NCBI GenBank assembly: GCA_903905065.1
Contig: CAIVEW010000073.1
Coordinates: 1-64,000 of the forward strand
DNA length: 64,000 nt
Reading direction: 5' to 3'
Source of the DNA: an uncultured Bacteroidota bacterium
Lineage (GTDB): Bacteria > Bacteroidota > Bacteroidia > Chitinophagales > Chitinophagaceae
Under the pieces are notes generated by a model. That model saw only the letters and a program-made list of their open reading frames with translations, was not told the DNA's origin and ran no database searches. This document shows, in pieces, positions 35,071-42,268 of the stretch. The stretch's first letter is position 1. Each line of letters begins with the position of its first letter. Position numbers and translations under genes: made by a program.

Positions 35071-35919
35071 ATGGAAGGAAAAATAAAATACAGGATCGGT
35101 AAAAGCAGCAGTTTTCAACTGCTCACTATTATACTGGCTTGTTCATGTGTTATGCCCCTGGTCGCGATACTTGTGTATATTATCCGGGCCGGTATCACCA
35201 AGATCAACTGGAGTTTTCTTACAAATGTAGAAAAGCCTGTAGGCGAGTTGGGCGGCGGGGTAATACATGCGCTTGTGGGCAGCATGCTCGTTATCTTCTT
35301 TGCTTCGATCATCGCCATACCCATCGGCATTCTTTGCGGTATATTCCTTAGTGAAAATAAGAAAAGCAAATTGGCTTACTGGTGCCGCCTTTCTGTTGAT
35401 ATTCTCCAGGGTGTCCCATCAATAGTTATTGGTATCGTGGCCTATATCTGGATGGTAAAGCCGCTGGGCCTGGGCTATTCCGCATTTTCCGGCAGTGCTG
35501 CTCTTGCCATTATGATGCTGCCTATCATCATTCGTTCTACCGAGGAAACGCTGAAGATGCTTCCGGACTCCCTTCGTGAGGCCGCATATGCACTTGGCAT
35601 GCCGTTTCACAGGGTAGTGCTAAAGGTGATAGTACCATGCGGTGTCAGTGGTATTCTGTCAGGCGTCATGCTTTCGGTGGCAAGAATAGCCGGTGAAACT
35701 GCTCCTTTGCTCTTCACCGCTTTTGGCTACCAGTATCTGAATACTAATATGACAAAGCCCATGGAGACCCTTCCGCACCTCATATTCAAGTACGCGATCA
35801 CACCCTATAAAGACTGGCAGGACCTTGCCTGGGGCGCATCTTGCATCCTGCTCATTTTCGTGCTATTATTAAATATTCTTACAAAGTTCATAACCAGAAA
35901 ATGGAAAGTACAATTGTAA
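35071..35919 (+). CDS. pstA: phosphate ABC transporter permease PstA
   Basis: A 282-residue permease, partner of PstC. The blocks GVIHALVGSMLVIFF, GVPSIVIGIVAYIW, the EAA-type loop LREAAYALGMPFHRVVLKVI and ARIAGETAPLLFTAFG identify PstA. Six membrane helices. Its last 19 nt overlap the start of pstB, which supports coupled translation. Confidence 0.96.
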   Translation: MEGKIKYRIGKSSSFQLLTIILACSCVMPLVAILVYIIRAGITKINWSFLTNVEKPVGELGGGVIHALVGSMLVIFFASIIAIPIGILCGIFLSENKKSKLAYWCRLSVDILQGVPSIVIGIVAYIWMVKPLGLGYSAFSGSAALAIMMLPIIIRSTEETLKMLPDSLREAAYALGMPFHRVVLKVIVPCGVSGILSGVMLSVARIAGETAPLLFTAFGYQYLNTNMTKPMETLPHLIFKYAITPYKDWQDLAWGASCILLIFVLLLNILTKFITRKWKVQL

Positions 35920-36659
35920 AATCCGTAAACTACAATGCTTATTTCGGGGAGAATCACGTTGTAAAAGATGTGAACATTGAGATCCCACGGAATAATGTCA
36001 TTGCCGTTATGGGCCCTTCCGGCTGTGGAAAAACCACTTTCCTGCGCGGCATCAACCGCATGCATGAACTAATACCGGGTGCCACAGCTAAAGGCAAGAT
36101 ATTGCTGAACGGTGAGGATGTAATGGAGATGCACCCCATTTTCGTTCGCCTCAAAATAGGCATGGTATTTCAGCGTCCAAATCCGTTTCCAAACCTCAGC
36201 ATTTACGACAACGTAATAGCAGGTTATAAGCTCAACGGCATAAAACTGCCGAAAGCGGAGAAAGATAAGATCGTGGAGCACTCCCTTTCGCGTGTGGCCC
36301 TTTGGAAAGAAGTAAAAGACTCGCTCACAAAAAAAGGTTCATTTCTTTCAGGCGGCCAGCAGCAGCGCCTTTGTATAGCGCGCGCGGTAGCCATGGAGCC
36401 GGAAGTGCTTTTGTTCGACGAACCTACATCAGCGCTCGATCCTATCTCCACATCTACCGTTGAAGAACTGTTTCACGAGCTGAAGAAGAACTATACACTG
36501 ATCATCGTAACCCACAATATGCAGCAGGCTGCACGCGTTAGTGATAGGACCGCTTTTTTCTATATGGGTGAGCTGGTAGAGTATGATGTGACAAAACAAA
36601 TGTTTACAAATCCAAAAGATACACGAACACAAAATTATATTACCGGCAGATTTAGCTGA
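35901..36659 (+). CDS. pstB: phosphate ABC transporter ATPase PstB
   Basis: A 252-residue ATPase. Walker A GPSGCGKTT (38-46), Q-loop in MVFQRPNPFP, ABC signature LSGGQQQRLCIARAVA, Walker B VLLFDEPTSALDP and the switch His in VTHNM. The start at ATG 35901 (MESTIVKSVN) fits the family; an upstream in-frame TTG at 35841 would add 20 residues that lie wholly inside pstA. The protein energises phosphate import through PstCA. Confidence 0.96.
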   Translation: MESTIVKSVNYNAYFGENHVVKDVNIEIPRNNVIAVMGPSGCGKTTFLRGINRMHELIPGATAKGKILLNGEDVMEMHPIFVRLKIGMVFQRPNPFPNLSIYDNVIAGYKLNGIKLPKAEKDKIVEHSLSRVALWKEVKDSLTKKGSFLSGGQQQRLCIARAVAMEPEVLLFDEPTSALDPISTSTVEELFHELKKNYTLIIVTHNMQQAARVSDRTAFFYMGELVEYDVTKQMFTNPKDTRTQNYITGRFS

Positions 36660-36681
36660 TCTGTAAAAGAAAGAACTAACG

Positions 36682-37347
36682 ATGACACAGTTGGAAAATG
36701 AGATCAAAGACGTTAAGTCGGAAGTGCTGAGCATGTGGTACCTCGTGGAGTCCCAGATGAAGAAAGCAAGGACCGCCATGCTGCATTTCGACAGGGACCT
36801 CGCAAGAGAGGTCGTGCTGAAGGAAAAACGCGTTAATGCTTTTGAGCTGAAACTCGACAGGGATTGCGAAAATATATTCGCGCTCTACTGCCCTGTTGCC
36901 GTTGACCTCAGGTTTTTGCTTGCTGTGCTCAAGATCAATAACAATCTCGAGCGCATAGGAGATATCGCCGAAGGCATTGCCAAGTATATTATCGATTCGC
37001 TCAGCGACTTTAATCACGCATCATTCTTAGAGACCGAGCTGATCCGGATGTTTGATGATTCTATCAGCATACTTGCCGATACGCGTATAGCATTCGAGAA
37101 AGAAGACACCATACTTGCCCGCAGCATTTTCAAAAGAGACGAGGTGCTGGACCGTATCAATGCCAGCGCCATAAGTAGGATAACTGAGTGCATCAAAACA
37201 GATATGAACCTCATAAACGATGCATTATATGTTTTGTCCATCATTCGTAAGCTGGAGCGCGTAGGCGACCAGTCTAAAAATATTGCAGAAGAGATTATTT
37301 TCTATGTGGAAGCCAAAGTGCTGAAGCATAACGAGGAGGCCAATTAA
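36682..37347 (+). CDS. phoU: phosphate signalling regulator PhoU
   Basis: A 221-residue protein of two three-helix PhoU domains. Each carries the metal-binding motif: ERIGDIAEGIAKY (about 93-105) and ERVGDQSKNIAEE (about 191-203). PhoU links the Pst transporter to the PhoR/PhoB-type sensor and represses the regulon when phosphate is ample. It is the last gene of the operon, 22 nt after pstB, and is followed by a strong terminator. Confidence 0.96.
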   Translation: MTQLENEIKDVKSEVLSMWYLVESQMKKARTAMLHFDRDLAREVVLKEKRVNAFELKLDRDCENIFALYCPVAVDLRFLLAVLKINNNLERIGDIAEGIAKYIIDSLSDFNHASFLETELIRMFDDSISILADTRIAFEKEDTILARSIFKRDEVLDRINASAISRITECIKTDMNLINDALYVLSIIRKLERVGDQSKNIAEEIIFYVEAKVLKHNEEAN

Positions 37348-37400
37348 GCCCAAACTTTTTAGCGGACAAGCATTGAGTGTGTAATATCCGCTATATTTAG

Positions 37401-37425
37401 ACTCCGGTTTTCCGGAGTTTTTTTT
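37401..37425 (+). terminator. intrinsic terminator of the pst-phoU operon
   Basis: ACTCCGG and CCGGAGT form a 7-bp stem with a TTTT loop, followed directly by eight Ts. It lies 53 nt after the phoU stop. Confidence 0.85.
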
Positions 37426-37489
37426 GTCCATAGCTACAAACCAATTCCGGTATAAAGAAAAGCAATGGCCGAAAATGAGTGTATATACA

Positions 37490-37497
37490 TACATTTG
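37490..37497 (+). promoter_or_regulatory. -7 promoter element of a candidate small RNA
   Basis: TACATTTG, an exact TAnnTTTG match, between the phoU terminator and a second strong terminator, with no reading frame between them. Confidence 0.45.
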
Positions 37498-37501
37498 CAC
37501 A

Positions 37502-37627
37502 GCAGACAAAGCACCGGTAGGGGAGAAAAAGATATTGCGGAAGCGGTTTTGCATAATTGATAGCAGATTGGCATAGGGCGGATAGACTGGAAACAACGGC
37601 CACGGCGAAACACCGTGGCCTTTTTTT
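37502..37627 (+). ncRNA. candidate small RNA of about 125 nt
   Basis: The stretch between the TACATTTG element and the hairpin plus T-run ending at 37627 has its own promoter-like and terminator signals and no convincing coding frame. The RNA would end in a GGCCACGG/CCGTGGCC stem. It does not match SRP RNA, 6S RNA, tmRNA or a riboswitch as far as can be judged by eye. The start is approximate. Confidence 0.4.
37598..37627 (+). terminator. strong intrinsic terminator
   Basis: GGCCACGG (37598-37605) pairs with CCGTGGCC (37613-37620) around a 7-nt loop, CGAAACA, and is followed by seven Ts. It ends the candidate small RNA; no gene end lies nearby. Confidence 0.85.
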
Positions 37628-37677
37628 GCACTGATGTGGAACACCATCACGGGCTGCCACATCTATATTGGTATACA

Positions 37678-37685
37678 TACCTTTG
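37678..37685 (+). promoter_or_regulatory. -7 element implying a leaderless mRNA
   Basis: TACCTTTG, exact TAnnTTTG match, then CTCT, then the ATG of the small GNAT gene. With the usual distance from -7 to the start site, transcription would begin at the start codon. Confidence 0.5.
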
Positions 37686-37689
37686 CTCT

Positions 37690-37977
37690 ATGGAAATAAT
37701 AAACAACAAGAAAAACTTCCGCTTCGAAGCGCCTCTGCCGGACGGCGAAGTCGCGACACTCGAATACCGCTGGCTAAAAGGCAGCATGGTGCTTATGCAC
37801 ACCTTGGTGCCGGCATCAGCAAGGGGTAAGGGCGTTGCCGCAGAGCTTGTAAAATATGTGCTGGACTACATAAGGGCCAACGGCCTGAAGATGATCGTAT
37901 ACTGCCCGTACGTAACCAAATACCTGGAAAAACACCCGGAATACAATGACCTTATAGACGACTCAAAAAGAAGCTAG
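37690..37977 (+). CDS. small GNAT-like N-acetyltransferase (YjdJ/NATD1 type)
   Basis: A 95-residue minimal acetyltransferase-fold protein. EATLEYR-like strands (VATLEYRWLKGSMVLMHTLV), then the acetyl-CoA loop ARGKGVAAELVKYVLDYI and MIVYCPYVTKYLEKHPEY are the marks of the YjdJ/NATD1 group. The length is normal for this compact family. Substrate unknown. The start at 37690 is fixed by the promoter element ending 4 nt before it; an in-frame upstream start would run through the terminator of the candidate small RNA. Confidence 0.88.
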   Translation: MEIINNKKNFRFEAPLPDGEVATLEYRWLKGSMVLMHTLVPASARGKGVAAELVKYVLDYIRANGLKMIVYCPYVTKYLEKHPEYNDLIDDSKRS

Positions 37978-38001
37978 TGTCATCTAGCTAATTATTGCTA
38001 A

Positions 38002-38042
38002 TTGGCCCGACCTTCACTTGGCATTGCCTTTTTCGGGCCCAA
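38002..38042. terminator. possible terminator after the small GNAT gene
   Basis: TTGGCCCGA (38002-38010) pairs with TCGGGCCCAA (38033-38042) with one bulged base; the loop is 22 nt and ends in Ts. It lies 25 nt after the gene. The stem is good but no T-run follows it on the plus strand. Confidence 0.3.
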
Positions 38043-38093
38043 TTACGCAACATCTCCCGCTCCCATGGAGATGGTCGGGGCGAGGCCCGGTTG

Positions 38094-38113
38094 CCCCGAC
38101 CTTCAGGTCGGGG
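38094..38113. repeat. hairpin CCCCGACC/GGTCGGGG
   Basis: An 8-bp perfect stem with the loop TTCA in the 37978-38270 gap. It belongs to the G/C-rich 'CCCC-TTNA-GGGG' type of hairpin seen several times in this window (40594, 41435, 47865). No gene is seen in this gap. Confidence 0.55.
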
Positions 38114-38217
38114 TAGAAAGCAACACTGTGGGCGGCTTTAGCCGAAATAAGATAAGGAGGGTATGACAAATTGCACTTGACACGACACTAGTGTGCGTGT
38201 TCCTTCGCACGACTTTT

Positions 38218-38255
38218 AGGTTTTGACTCTGCCTACCGGCAGGCAGGTTTTGACT
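38218..38255. repeat. hairpin CTGCCT-N6-AGGCAG between 11-bp direct repeats
   Basis: CTGCCT and AGGCAG flank ACCGGC (38229-38246). The direct repeat AGGTTTTGACT lies immediately before (38218-38228) and across its end (38245-38255), as if the hairpin had been inserted with target duplication. The hairpin recurs in reverse orientation at 47763-47780. Confidence 0.6.
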
Positions 38256-38270
38256 GCTCACTTAGCGTAC

Positions 38271-38513
38271 CTATTCCCACGGTTTTCTTTTCTCCTCCCG
38301 CTTGGCAAGAAAGTACAGCAGGAACAAAATGATACGCAGCACAACAAACAGGATAAGCACGATCGACAAATACATCTCCCCGGACTCCTCGCTGATAATA
38401 TCTGTATGCTGCACATAAGTCACCCGCCACAAGATCACAGCACCTATCACTGCAGCAAATATCGCGCAGTTGGCAAGTATTCGCCCGTTGATAAGTTCTT
38501 TGAGGTGAGACAT
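38271..38513 (-). CDS. small two-helix membrane protein
   Basis: An 80-residue protein with two hydrophobic helices: about 15-31 (CAIFAAVIGAVILWRV) and 48-69 (LSIVLILFVVLRIILFLLYFLA), closing with a Lys/Arg/Glu-rich tail. No family was recognised. It lies just outside the Mu-like region, on the same strand as the repressor. Coding potential is supported by the clean membrane pattern and tail charge; its function is unknown. Confidence 0.6.
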   Translation of the reverse strand: MSHLKELINGRILANCAIFAAVIGAVILWRVTYVQHTDIISEESGEMYLSIVLILFVVLRIILFLLYFLAKREEKRKPWE

Positions 38514-38584
38514 AAGCGACTGTTTAACTGAGACAGCAAGTAAAAATAATCACTTTATATTATCAGTATTAACTTTTTAACCTT

Positions 38585-39397
38585 CTACCCCTTACCCCCC
38601 ATCATTCGCTTCATCTCCAGCACGTCCATTTCCAGGTCAGCAAGGCGGTGGTATACTTCAGCCGGCTCGCTGAAGTCGCTGCTTATTTTCATGCGGCCAT
38701 ACCATACTTCTTTTATGTCCTCGGGGTCTATCTCCAATGTAGGGAACTCATGCCGGTGGGCTATGGTATCAGATTTCAGGTACAGCTTGCCGCGCTCCTT
38801 CAGCCGGTTCACTACGCGCTTCACAGCAACTCCGCCCGTATGTACTACCACATACACCCGGTTGTCGCGTATTTTATCCAGTTCGTCTATCCATTCTCCT
38901 ATTATGCGGTCGCCATGCAGCACATTGGGCGCCATAGATGGCCCATCTACTTCAAACATACGGTAGGTGGCATTGTTCAGCCCTGGCAGCCTAAAGGTCG
39001 GCAGCGTTTCCATAAACTCCGCGTCGCCATACCCCGATAAATAGCCCGCCCGTGCTTTTACAGGCACATATACTATGTTGTCATTCCCGCTGTTGTCTAC
39101 AGTTATTATCTTAGGAATGCTGTTGTATGCCAGTAGCGGCTTTTGTTCAAACGCTCCTCGCAGCATAATATCCTTTTCTGCCGACCGGATGCTGTCCTCC
39201 ATATTTTTTGACAAAAGATCGTCCAGAGGTATTCCAAAATACTTGGAAAATGTGAGTAGCGTATCCACATTTGGCTCACTGATTCCGGCCTCATAATTGG
39301 CTATGGTGGTGCGACCGATATTTACCTCCGTGCTAAGCGCATCCTGCGTTTTGCCCGATTTTTTCCGAAGAAATTTAAGATTAGCTGCTAAGTACAT
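38585..39397 (-). CDS. phage-type repressor: HTH plus S24 peptidase-like domain
   Basis: A 270-residue protein. The N-terminal XRE helix-turn-helix (about 5-62; KTQDALSTEVNIGRTTIANY) is joined to a LexA/CI-like S24 domain (about 125-235) with the catalytic Ser in DGPSMAPNVLHGD and the catalytic Lys in GGVAVKRVV. Such repressors hold prophages silent and are inactivated by self-cleavage after DNA damage. An Ala-Gly pair (ARAGYLSG) upstream of the peptidase could be the cleavage site. It is divergent from the MuB-like gene, as the c repressor is from the early genes in Mu-like phages. The promoter element lies 4 nt before the ATG. Confidence 0.85.
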   Translation of the reverse strand: MYLAANLKFLRKKSGKTQDALSTEVNIGRTTIANYEAGISEPNVDTLLTFSKYFGIPLDDLLSKNMEDSIRSAEKDIMLRGAFEQKPLLAYNSIPKIITVDNSGNDNIVYVPVKARAGYLSGYGDAEFMETLPTFRLPGLNNATYRMFEVDGPSMAPNVLHGDRIIGEWIDELDKIRDNRVYVVVHTGGVAVKRVVNRLKERGKLYLKSDTIAHRHEFPTLEIDPEDIKEVWYGRMKISSDFSEPAEVYHRLADLEMDVLEMKRMMGGKG

Positions 39398-39401
39398 AAC
39401 A

Positions 39402-39409
39402 CAAAGGTA
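39402..39409 (-). promoter_or_regulatory. -7 element of the repressor, leaderless
   Basis: Minus-strand TACCTTTG (exact TAnnTTTG), then TGTT and the repressor ATG. The 4-nt spacing matches the pattern before the genes at 37690 and 55566. Confidence 0.5.
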
Positions 39410-39601
39410 GGATTATTTTTCCACAAAATTTGGATTTGTCAAAATATTTGGAATATCTTTGTACCGGAATTAACGCTTTAGGACTTAAAAATACAAACTA
39501 ATACCATCTATGCCAAAAAAATTGTAAAAACAGCCCCTGTGGAGTTAAAGGGCTAAAAATTAACAAGGTAACGAGTTATCAAAATTACCGGACGAATACG
39601 A

Positions 39602-39691
39602 TTAACCCTTTAACCCCGCAACCCTATCATCACGCTAACCTATTAACCATTTGCCCTTTTAACTCTTTAACCTAACAACTATCACTTAACC
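39602..39691. repeat. five TTAACC copies between repressor and MuB-like gene
   Basis: TTAACC starts at 39602, 39610, 39643, 39667 and 39686. The 39398-39707 gap holds no gene; in Mu-like phages this interval contains operators and the transposition enhancer. However, similar TTAACC-rich spacers occur at 45134-45175 and 60488-60520 (reverse strand), so it may be generic spacer sequence rather than an operator array. Confidence 0.4.
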
Positions 39692-39707
39692 TAAAAAAGA
39701 GAGTACT

Positions 39708-40556
39708 ATGACGAACGAACAAAAAGCACAAGTAAGAGACGCATTAGTGCGTTATGTAAATGGCTTCGCCAGCCAGACGTTAGCGGCAGAGAGCCTGCAG
39801 GGTATCAGCGCAACCACCATCTCGCAGGTGAAGAACAACAACTGGGAGCTGCTCAGCGATCGCCTTTGGCACACCATCGCCCGGCAGGTGGGTTTTTACT
39901 GTGGCGAGTGGCAGCCTGCCGATACCGGTGCATATCTCCTGCTCCGCATTCTTTTCAGCGATGCACAGCATTATGCTATGGCATATGGTATAGCCATCAG
40001 CAAGGGGCTGGGCAAAACATTTACCGCCGGCCACTATACCCGCGAGAACGACAACACGTTTTACATCGCCTGCAATGAAATGTGCAACCGCAAGGCTTTT
40101 ATGAGTGCACTGATGAAGTGCGCGGGCCTGGATGCTAAAGGTACCGTACCACAAATGATGGAACAGTTTGCGGGCCACATCACATCTCTGGAAGAGCCCC
40201 TGCTGATACTGGATGATGCCCACAAGCTAAAAGACCGCGTGCTGCACCTGGTAATACTGCTGGCAAATCTAATGTTCGGGAAAGTGGGAATCGTAGTAAT
40301 GGGCGGCAACGAACTGCGCATGCGGATAGTAGAAGGCGTTCGGCTGAAAAAAGTGGGTTATGACGAGATATACAAAAGCATAGGCCGCCGGTTTATCACG
40401 CTGGGCTCCCTGGGCCCAAAAGACGTGGAACTGGTATGCCGTGCAAACGGAGTATACGACGAAGCACTCATCAGCCACATAAGCGAAACGTGCGACAACA
40501 ATTTACACAATGCGGTAGAAATGATCCACCAATCGCAGATAAGCATAGCAGCATAG
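39708..40556 (+). CDS. MuB-like transposition ATPase
   Basis: A 282-residue AAA+ ATPase like phage MuB. An N-terminal helix-turn-helix (about 15-65; SLQGISATTISQVKNNNWELL) binds DNA. The ATPase core has a P-loop-like ISKGLGKTFTA (about 103-113), Walker B EEPLLILDDAH and a sensor segment VVMGGNELRMR. A C-terminal helical lid follows (SLGPKDVELVCRANGVYDE). MuB picks target DNA and activates the MuA transposase. No transposase gene precedes it here, although the order repressor-A-B is usual, so it may be stranded. Confidence 0.82.
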   Translation: MTNEQKAQVRDALVRYVNGFASQTLAAESLQGISATTISQVKNNNWELLSDRLWHTIARQVGFYCGEWQPADTGAYLLLRILFSDAQHYAMAYGIAISKGLGKTFTAGHYTRENDNTFYIACNEMCNRKAFMSALMKCAGLDAKGTVPQMMEQFAGHITSLEEPLLILDDAHKLKDRVLHLVILLANLMFGKVGIVVMGGNELRMRIVEGVRLKKVGYDEIYKSIGRRFITLGSLGPKDVELVCRANGVYDEALISHISETCDNNLHNAVEMIHQSQISIAA

Positions 40557-40593
40557 AAACAAAAAATTATTAACAATGCCCCGGTAGACAGCT

Positions 40594-40607
40594 CCCCCTT
40601 CAGGGGG
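40594..40607. repeat. hairpin CCCCC-TTCA-GGGGG
   Basis: A 5-bp G/C stem with the loop TTCA followed by CCGGGGGG, in the 73-bp gap between the MuB-like and DnaA-like genes. One of a set of similar hairpins in the window. It could slow transcription between the two phage genes. Confidence 0.55.
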
Positions 40608-40629
40608 CCGGGGGGTAAAACTAAACAAT

Positions 40630-41064
40630 ATGTATTACGCAGCATCACAACAGATCAGCGCGGCCCGCCACATAGCCAGGTCTGCGCAGCAGAAAATAAA
40701 AGAAAAGACCGGCATGAGGGTCAACATGGTACTTTACTCACCCGAGGCCGGTTCCCAGACCCCCGAGGAAATGCTTCACATCATTGCTATAGCGCTGGGC
40801 ATGAGCCCCGGCTGCTATACCCTGAAGACAAGGGCCCGGCATATTGTAGAGCTACGGTTTATAGCTGCGCTCTTACTGCGCCGCAATTTCCCCACATTGA
40901 CCCTTCACCAGATCGCCACACTTTTTGGCGGTCAGGACCACACATCAATTATGAATGGAGTGGCCCGGGCAAACGATCTTATTTACATCGGCGATCCACG
41001 TTTCGTAAAGAAATACAATACCGCCTTACAATCTGTAAACCTATGGCTAAAAAACGCGGCATAA
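40630..41064 (+). CDS. DnaA domain IV-like DNA-binding protein
   Basis: A 144-residue protein whose second half matches the origin-binding domain IV of DnaA: LRRNFPTLTLHQIATLFGGQ followed by DHTSIMNGVARANDL, the DnaA signature (helix-turn-helix then the DHT motif that contacts DnaA boxes). The first half has no AAA+ ATPase; it contains RHIARSAQQKIKEKTGMRV and is helical. So it is a free-standing DnaA-type binding domain in a phage early region. It could bind host oriC-like sites, or recruit or block host replication. Function is not established. Confidence 0.75.
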   Translation: MYYAASQQISAARHIARSAQQKIKEKTGMRVNMVLYSPEAGSQTPEEMLHIIAIALGMSPGCYTLKTRARHIVELRFIAALLLRRNFPTLTLHQIATLFGGQDHTSIMNGVARANDLIYIGDPRFVKKYNTALQSVNLWLKNAA

Positions 41065-41228
41065 GAATACGCATCAGCCACCAGCGCGTGGCTGCCCTGC
41101 AGGAGATCTGCGAGGAAATGCTGGAGGATTTTAAACCCGGCAACGAGCACCAGCAATTGCTCAGGGAATATATGCAGGAGCTGCATGTGAAGCTGAAAGA
41201 AATGCTGAAGCGCAACCAGGAAATGTAA
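41043..41228 (+). CDS. small phage-region protein
   Basis: A 61-residue basic helical protein (MAKKRGIRIRISHQRVAALQ, then EICEEMLEDFKPGNEH and a Lys/Glu-rich helix) overlapping the DnaA-like gene by 22 nt. No family recognised. The same frame continues past its TAA for another 43 sense codons (41229-41357) with protein-like composition, including YQLWKMLDISRDKYALLIVD, ending at 41360. That could be a second small gene or the other half of a gene split by the stop. Confidence 0.5.
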   Translation: MAKKRGIRIRISHQRVAALQEICEEMLEDFKPGNEHQQLLREYMQELHVKLKEMLKRNQEM

Positions 41229-41434
41229 ACGCTCACGCTTGTAGGCACAGAAGCCACAGCCTTTTACCAGTTGTGGAAAATGCTGGACATCAGCCGCGAT
41301 AAATACGCACTACTGATCGTGGACAATCTACTGGAGAAAATGAGCAGCCTGGCTGCGTAAAAGCATATTGTGCATTTGGAAGAATCCCGAACGGATGAAA
41401 TTATTGTAGAAACCAAAGTGGTGAATGAGTGGTA

Positions 41435-41447
41435 ACCCCGAAGGGGT
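41435..41447. repeat. hairpin ACCCC-GAA-GGGGT
   Basis: A 5-bp stem with a 3-nt loop in the 41361-41568 gap before the Gam-like gene. Otherwise no feature was found in this gap. Confidence 0.4.
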
Positions 41448-41568
41448 GGCATAACAAGCAACAAACTTTTTGATTAACAACCCAATGGCATGAAATTATT
41501 CCGGAGGTTATCATCAGGAAATTAACAAAGCGGTTTTTCAGTTTCTGGGATGGCCTTATGTAAATTCC

Positions 41569-42105
41569 ATGCAGTGGCAAAAAAATGAAAGTATGATCAC
41601 AAGAAACGCAAAACGAATAAAAGTGGGTATTACCGCAACTCGGTTTGAGGAGGCGATGGCACGGTATGCCGCAGCTGAACACCGCGAAACACAGATAAAC
41701 AAAAGTATTGAACTGGAAGTTAATGAACTGCTTGAAAAATATAATGATGAGCTCATGTGCCTCTCGCAAGCCAAAACTACGGCTTTCGAAATAGTGCAGT
41801 CTTATTGCCTGGAGAACAAGGAAGTACTGTTTGACAAACGTCGTACCATAGGTACACTTCACGCCATTGCAGGATTTAGGCTAGGTACCCCAAGACTAAA
41901 AACAGCCAAAGGCCGCGATTGGAAAAAAGTATTGGAAGCACTGAAGGAGCAACTGCCTGGTTACGTGCGTATTACGGAAGAACCTGCGAAAGACCTCTTG
42001 CTCGCAGACCGCCACAAGGAAACTGTGGCACCTTTTTTGATGCAGATAGGGGTGCAGGTTGTGCAGGACGAATTATTTTATATCGAATCAAAAAAAGCTG
42101 CCTAA
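41569..42105 (+). CDS. Mu Gam-like host-nuclease inhibitor
   Basis: A 178-residue protein of the phage Mu Gam family, the viral Ku-like protein that coats double-stranded DNA ends and blocks host exonucleases. A long coiled helix (about 25-90; ELEVNELLEKYNDELMCLSQ) is followed by RRTIGTLHAIAGFRLGTPRL, KVLEALKEQLPGYVRI, and the end VQVVQDELFYIESKKAA. The start may be ATG 41569 or ATG 41593 (MITRNAKRIK). It confirms the Mu-like origin of the region. Confidence 0.85.
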   Translation: MQWQKNESMITRNAKRIKVGITATRFEEAMARYAAAEHRETQINKSIELEVNELLEKYNDELMCLSQAKTTAFEIVQSYCLENKEVLFDKRRTIGTLHAIAGFRLGTPRLKTAKGRDWKKVLEALKEQLPGYVRITEEPAKDLLLADRHKETVAPFLMQIGVQVVQDELFYIESKKAA

Positions 42106-42133
42106 AAAATCATAACTTTAGAAAGGAGGTTTT

Positions 42134-42268
42134 ATGAAAACGAGAAGACAACAAAAGCACGAAATGCTGATCGCCTTTATGGCCAACATGAACGCGGACA
42201 AACAGAAACGCCGCCCAGCCCCCGCAAAGCCAAAACTCCTGCGCACCCTCCTTTCTTTCTTTATATAA
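42134..42268 (+). CDS. small basic protein with a strong Shine-Dalgarno site
   Basis: A 44-codon frame starting MKTRRQQKHEMLIAFMANMN, with a Lys/Arg/Pro-rich centre and the hydrophobic end LLRTLLSFFI. AAAGGAGG lies 5-12 nt before the ATG, a rare perfect ribosome binding site for a Bacteroidota genome and unlike any neighbour. It starts 28 nt after the Gam-like stop. No family recognised. Confidence 0.5.
   Translation: MKTRRQQKHEMLIAFMANMNADKQKRRPAPAKPKLLRTLLSFFI

Noticed and set aside
37490-37627. SRP RNA, 6S RNA or cobalamin/TPP riboswitch at the candidate small RNA
   Set aside because: None of the conserved cores (for example GGAAGG-type SRP loop or riboswitch boxes) can be found.
39601-39692. 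CRISPR array
   Set aside because: The TTAACC words are short and unevenly spaced, with no constant repeats or spacers; no cas genes in the window.
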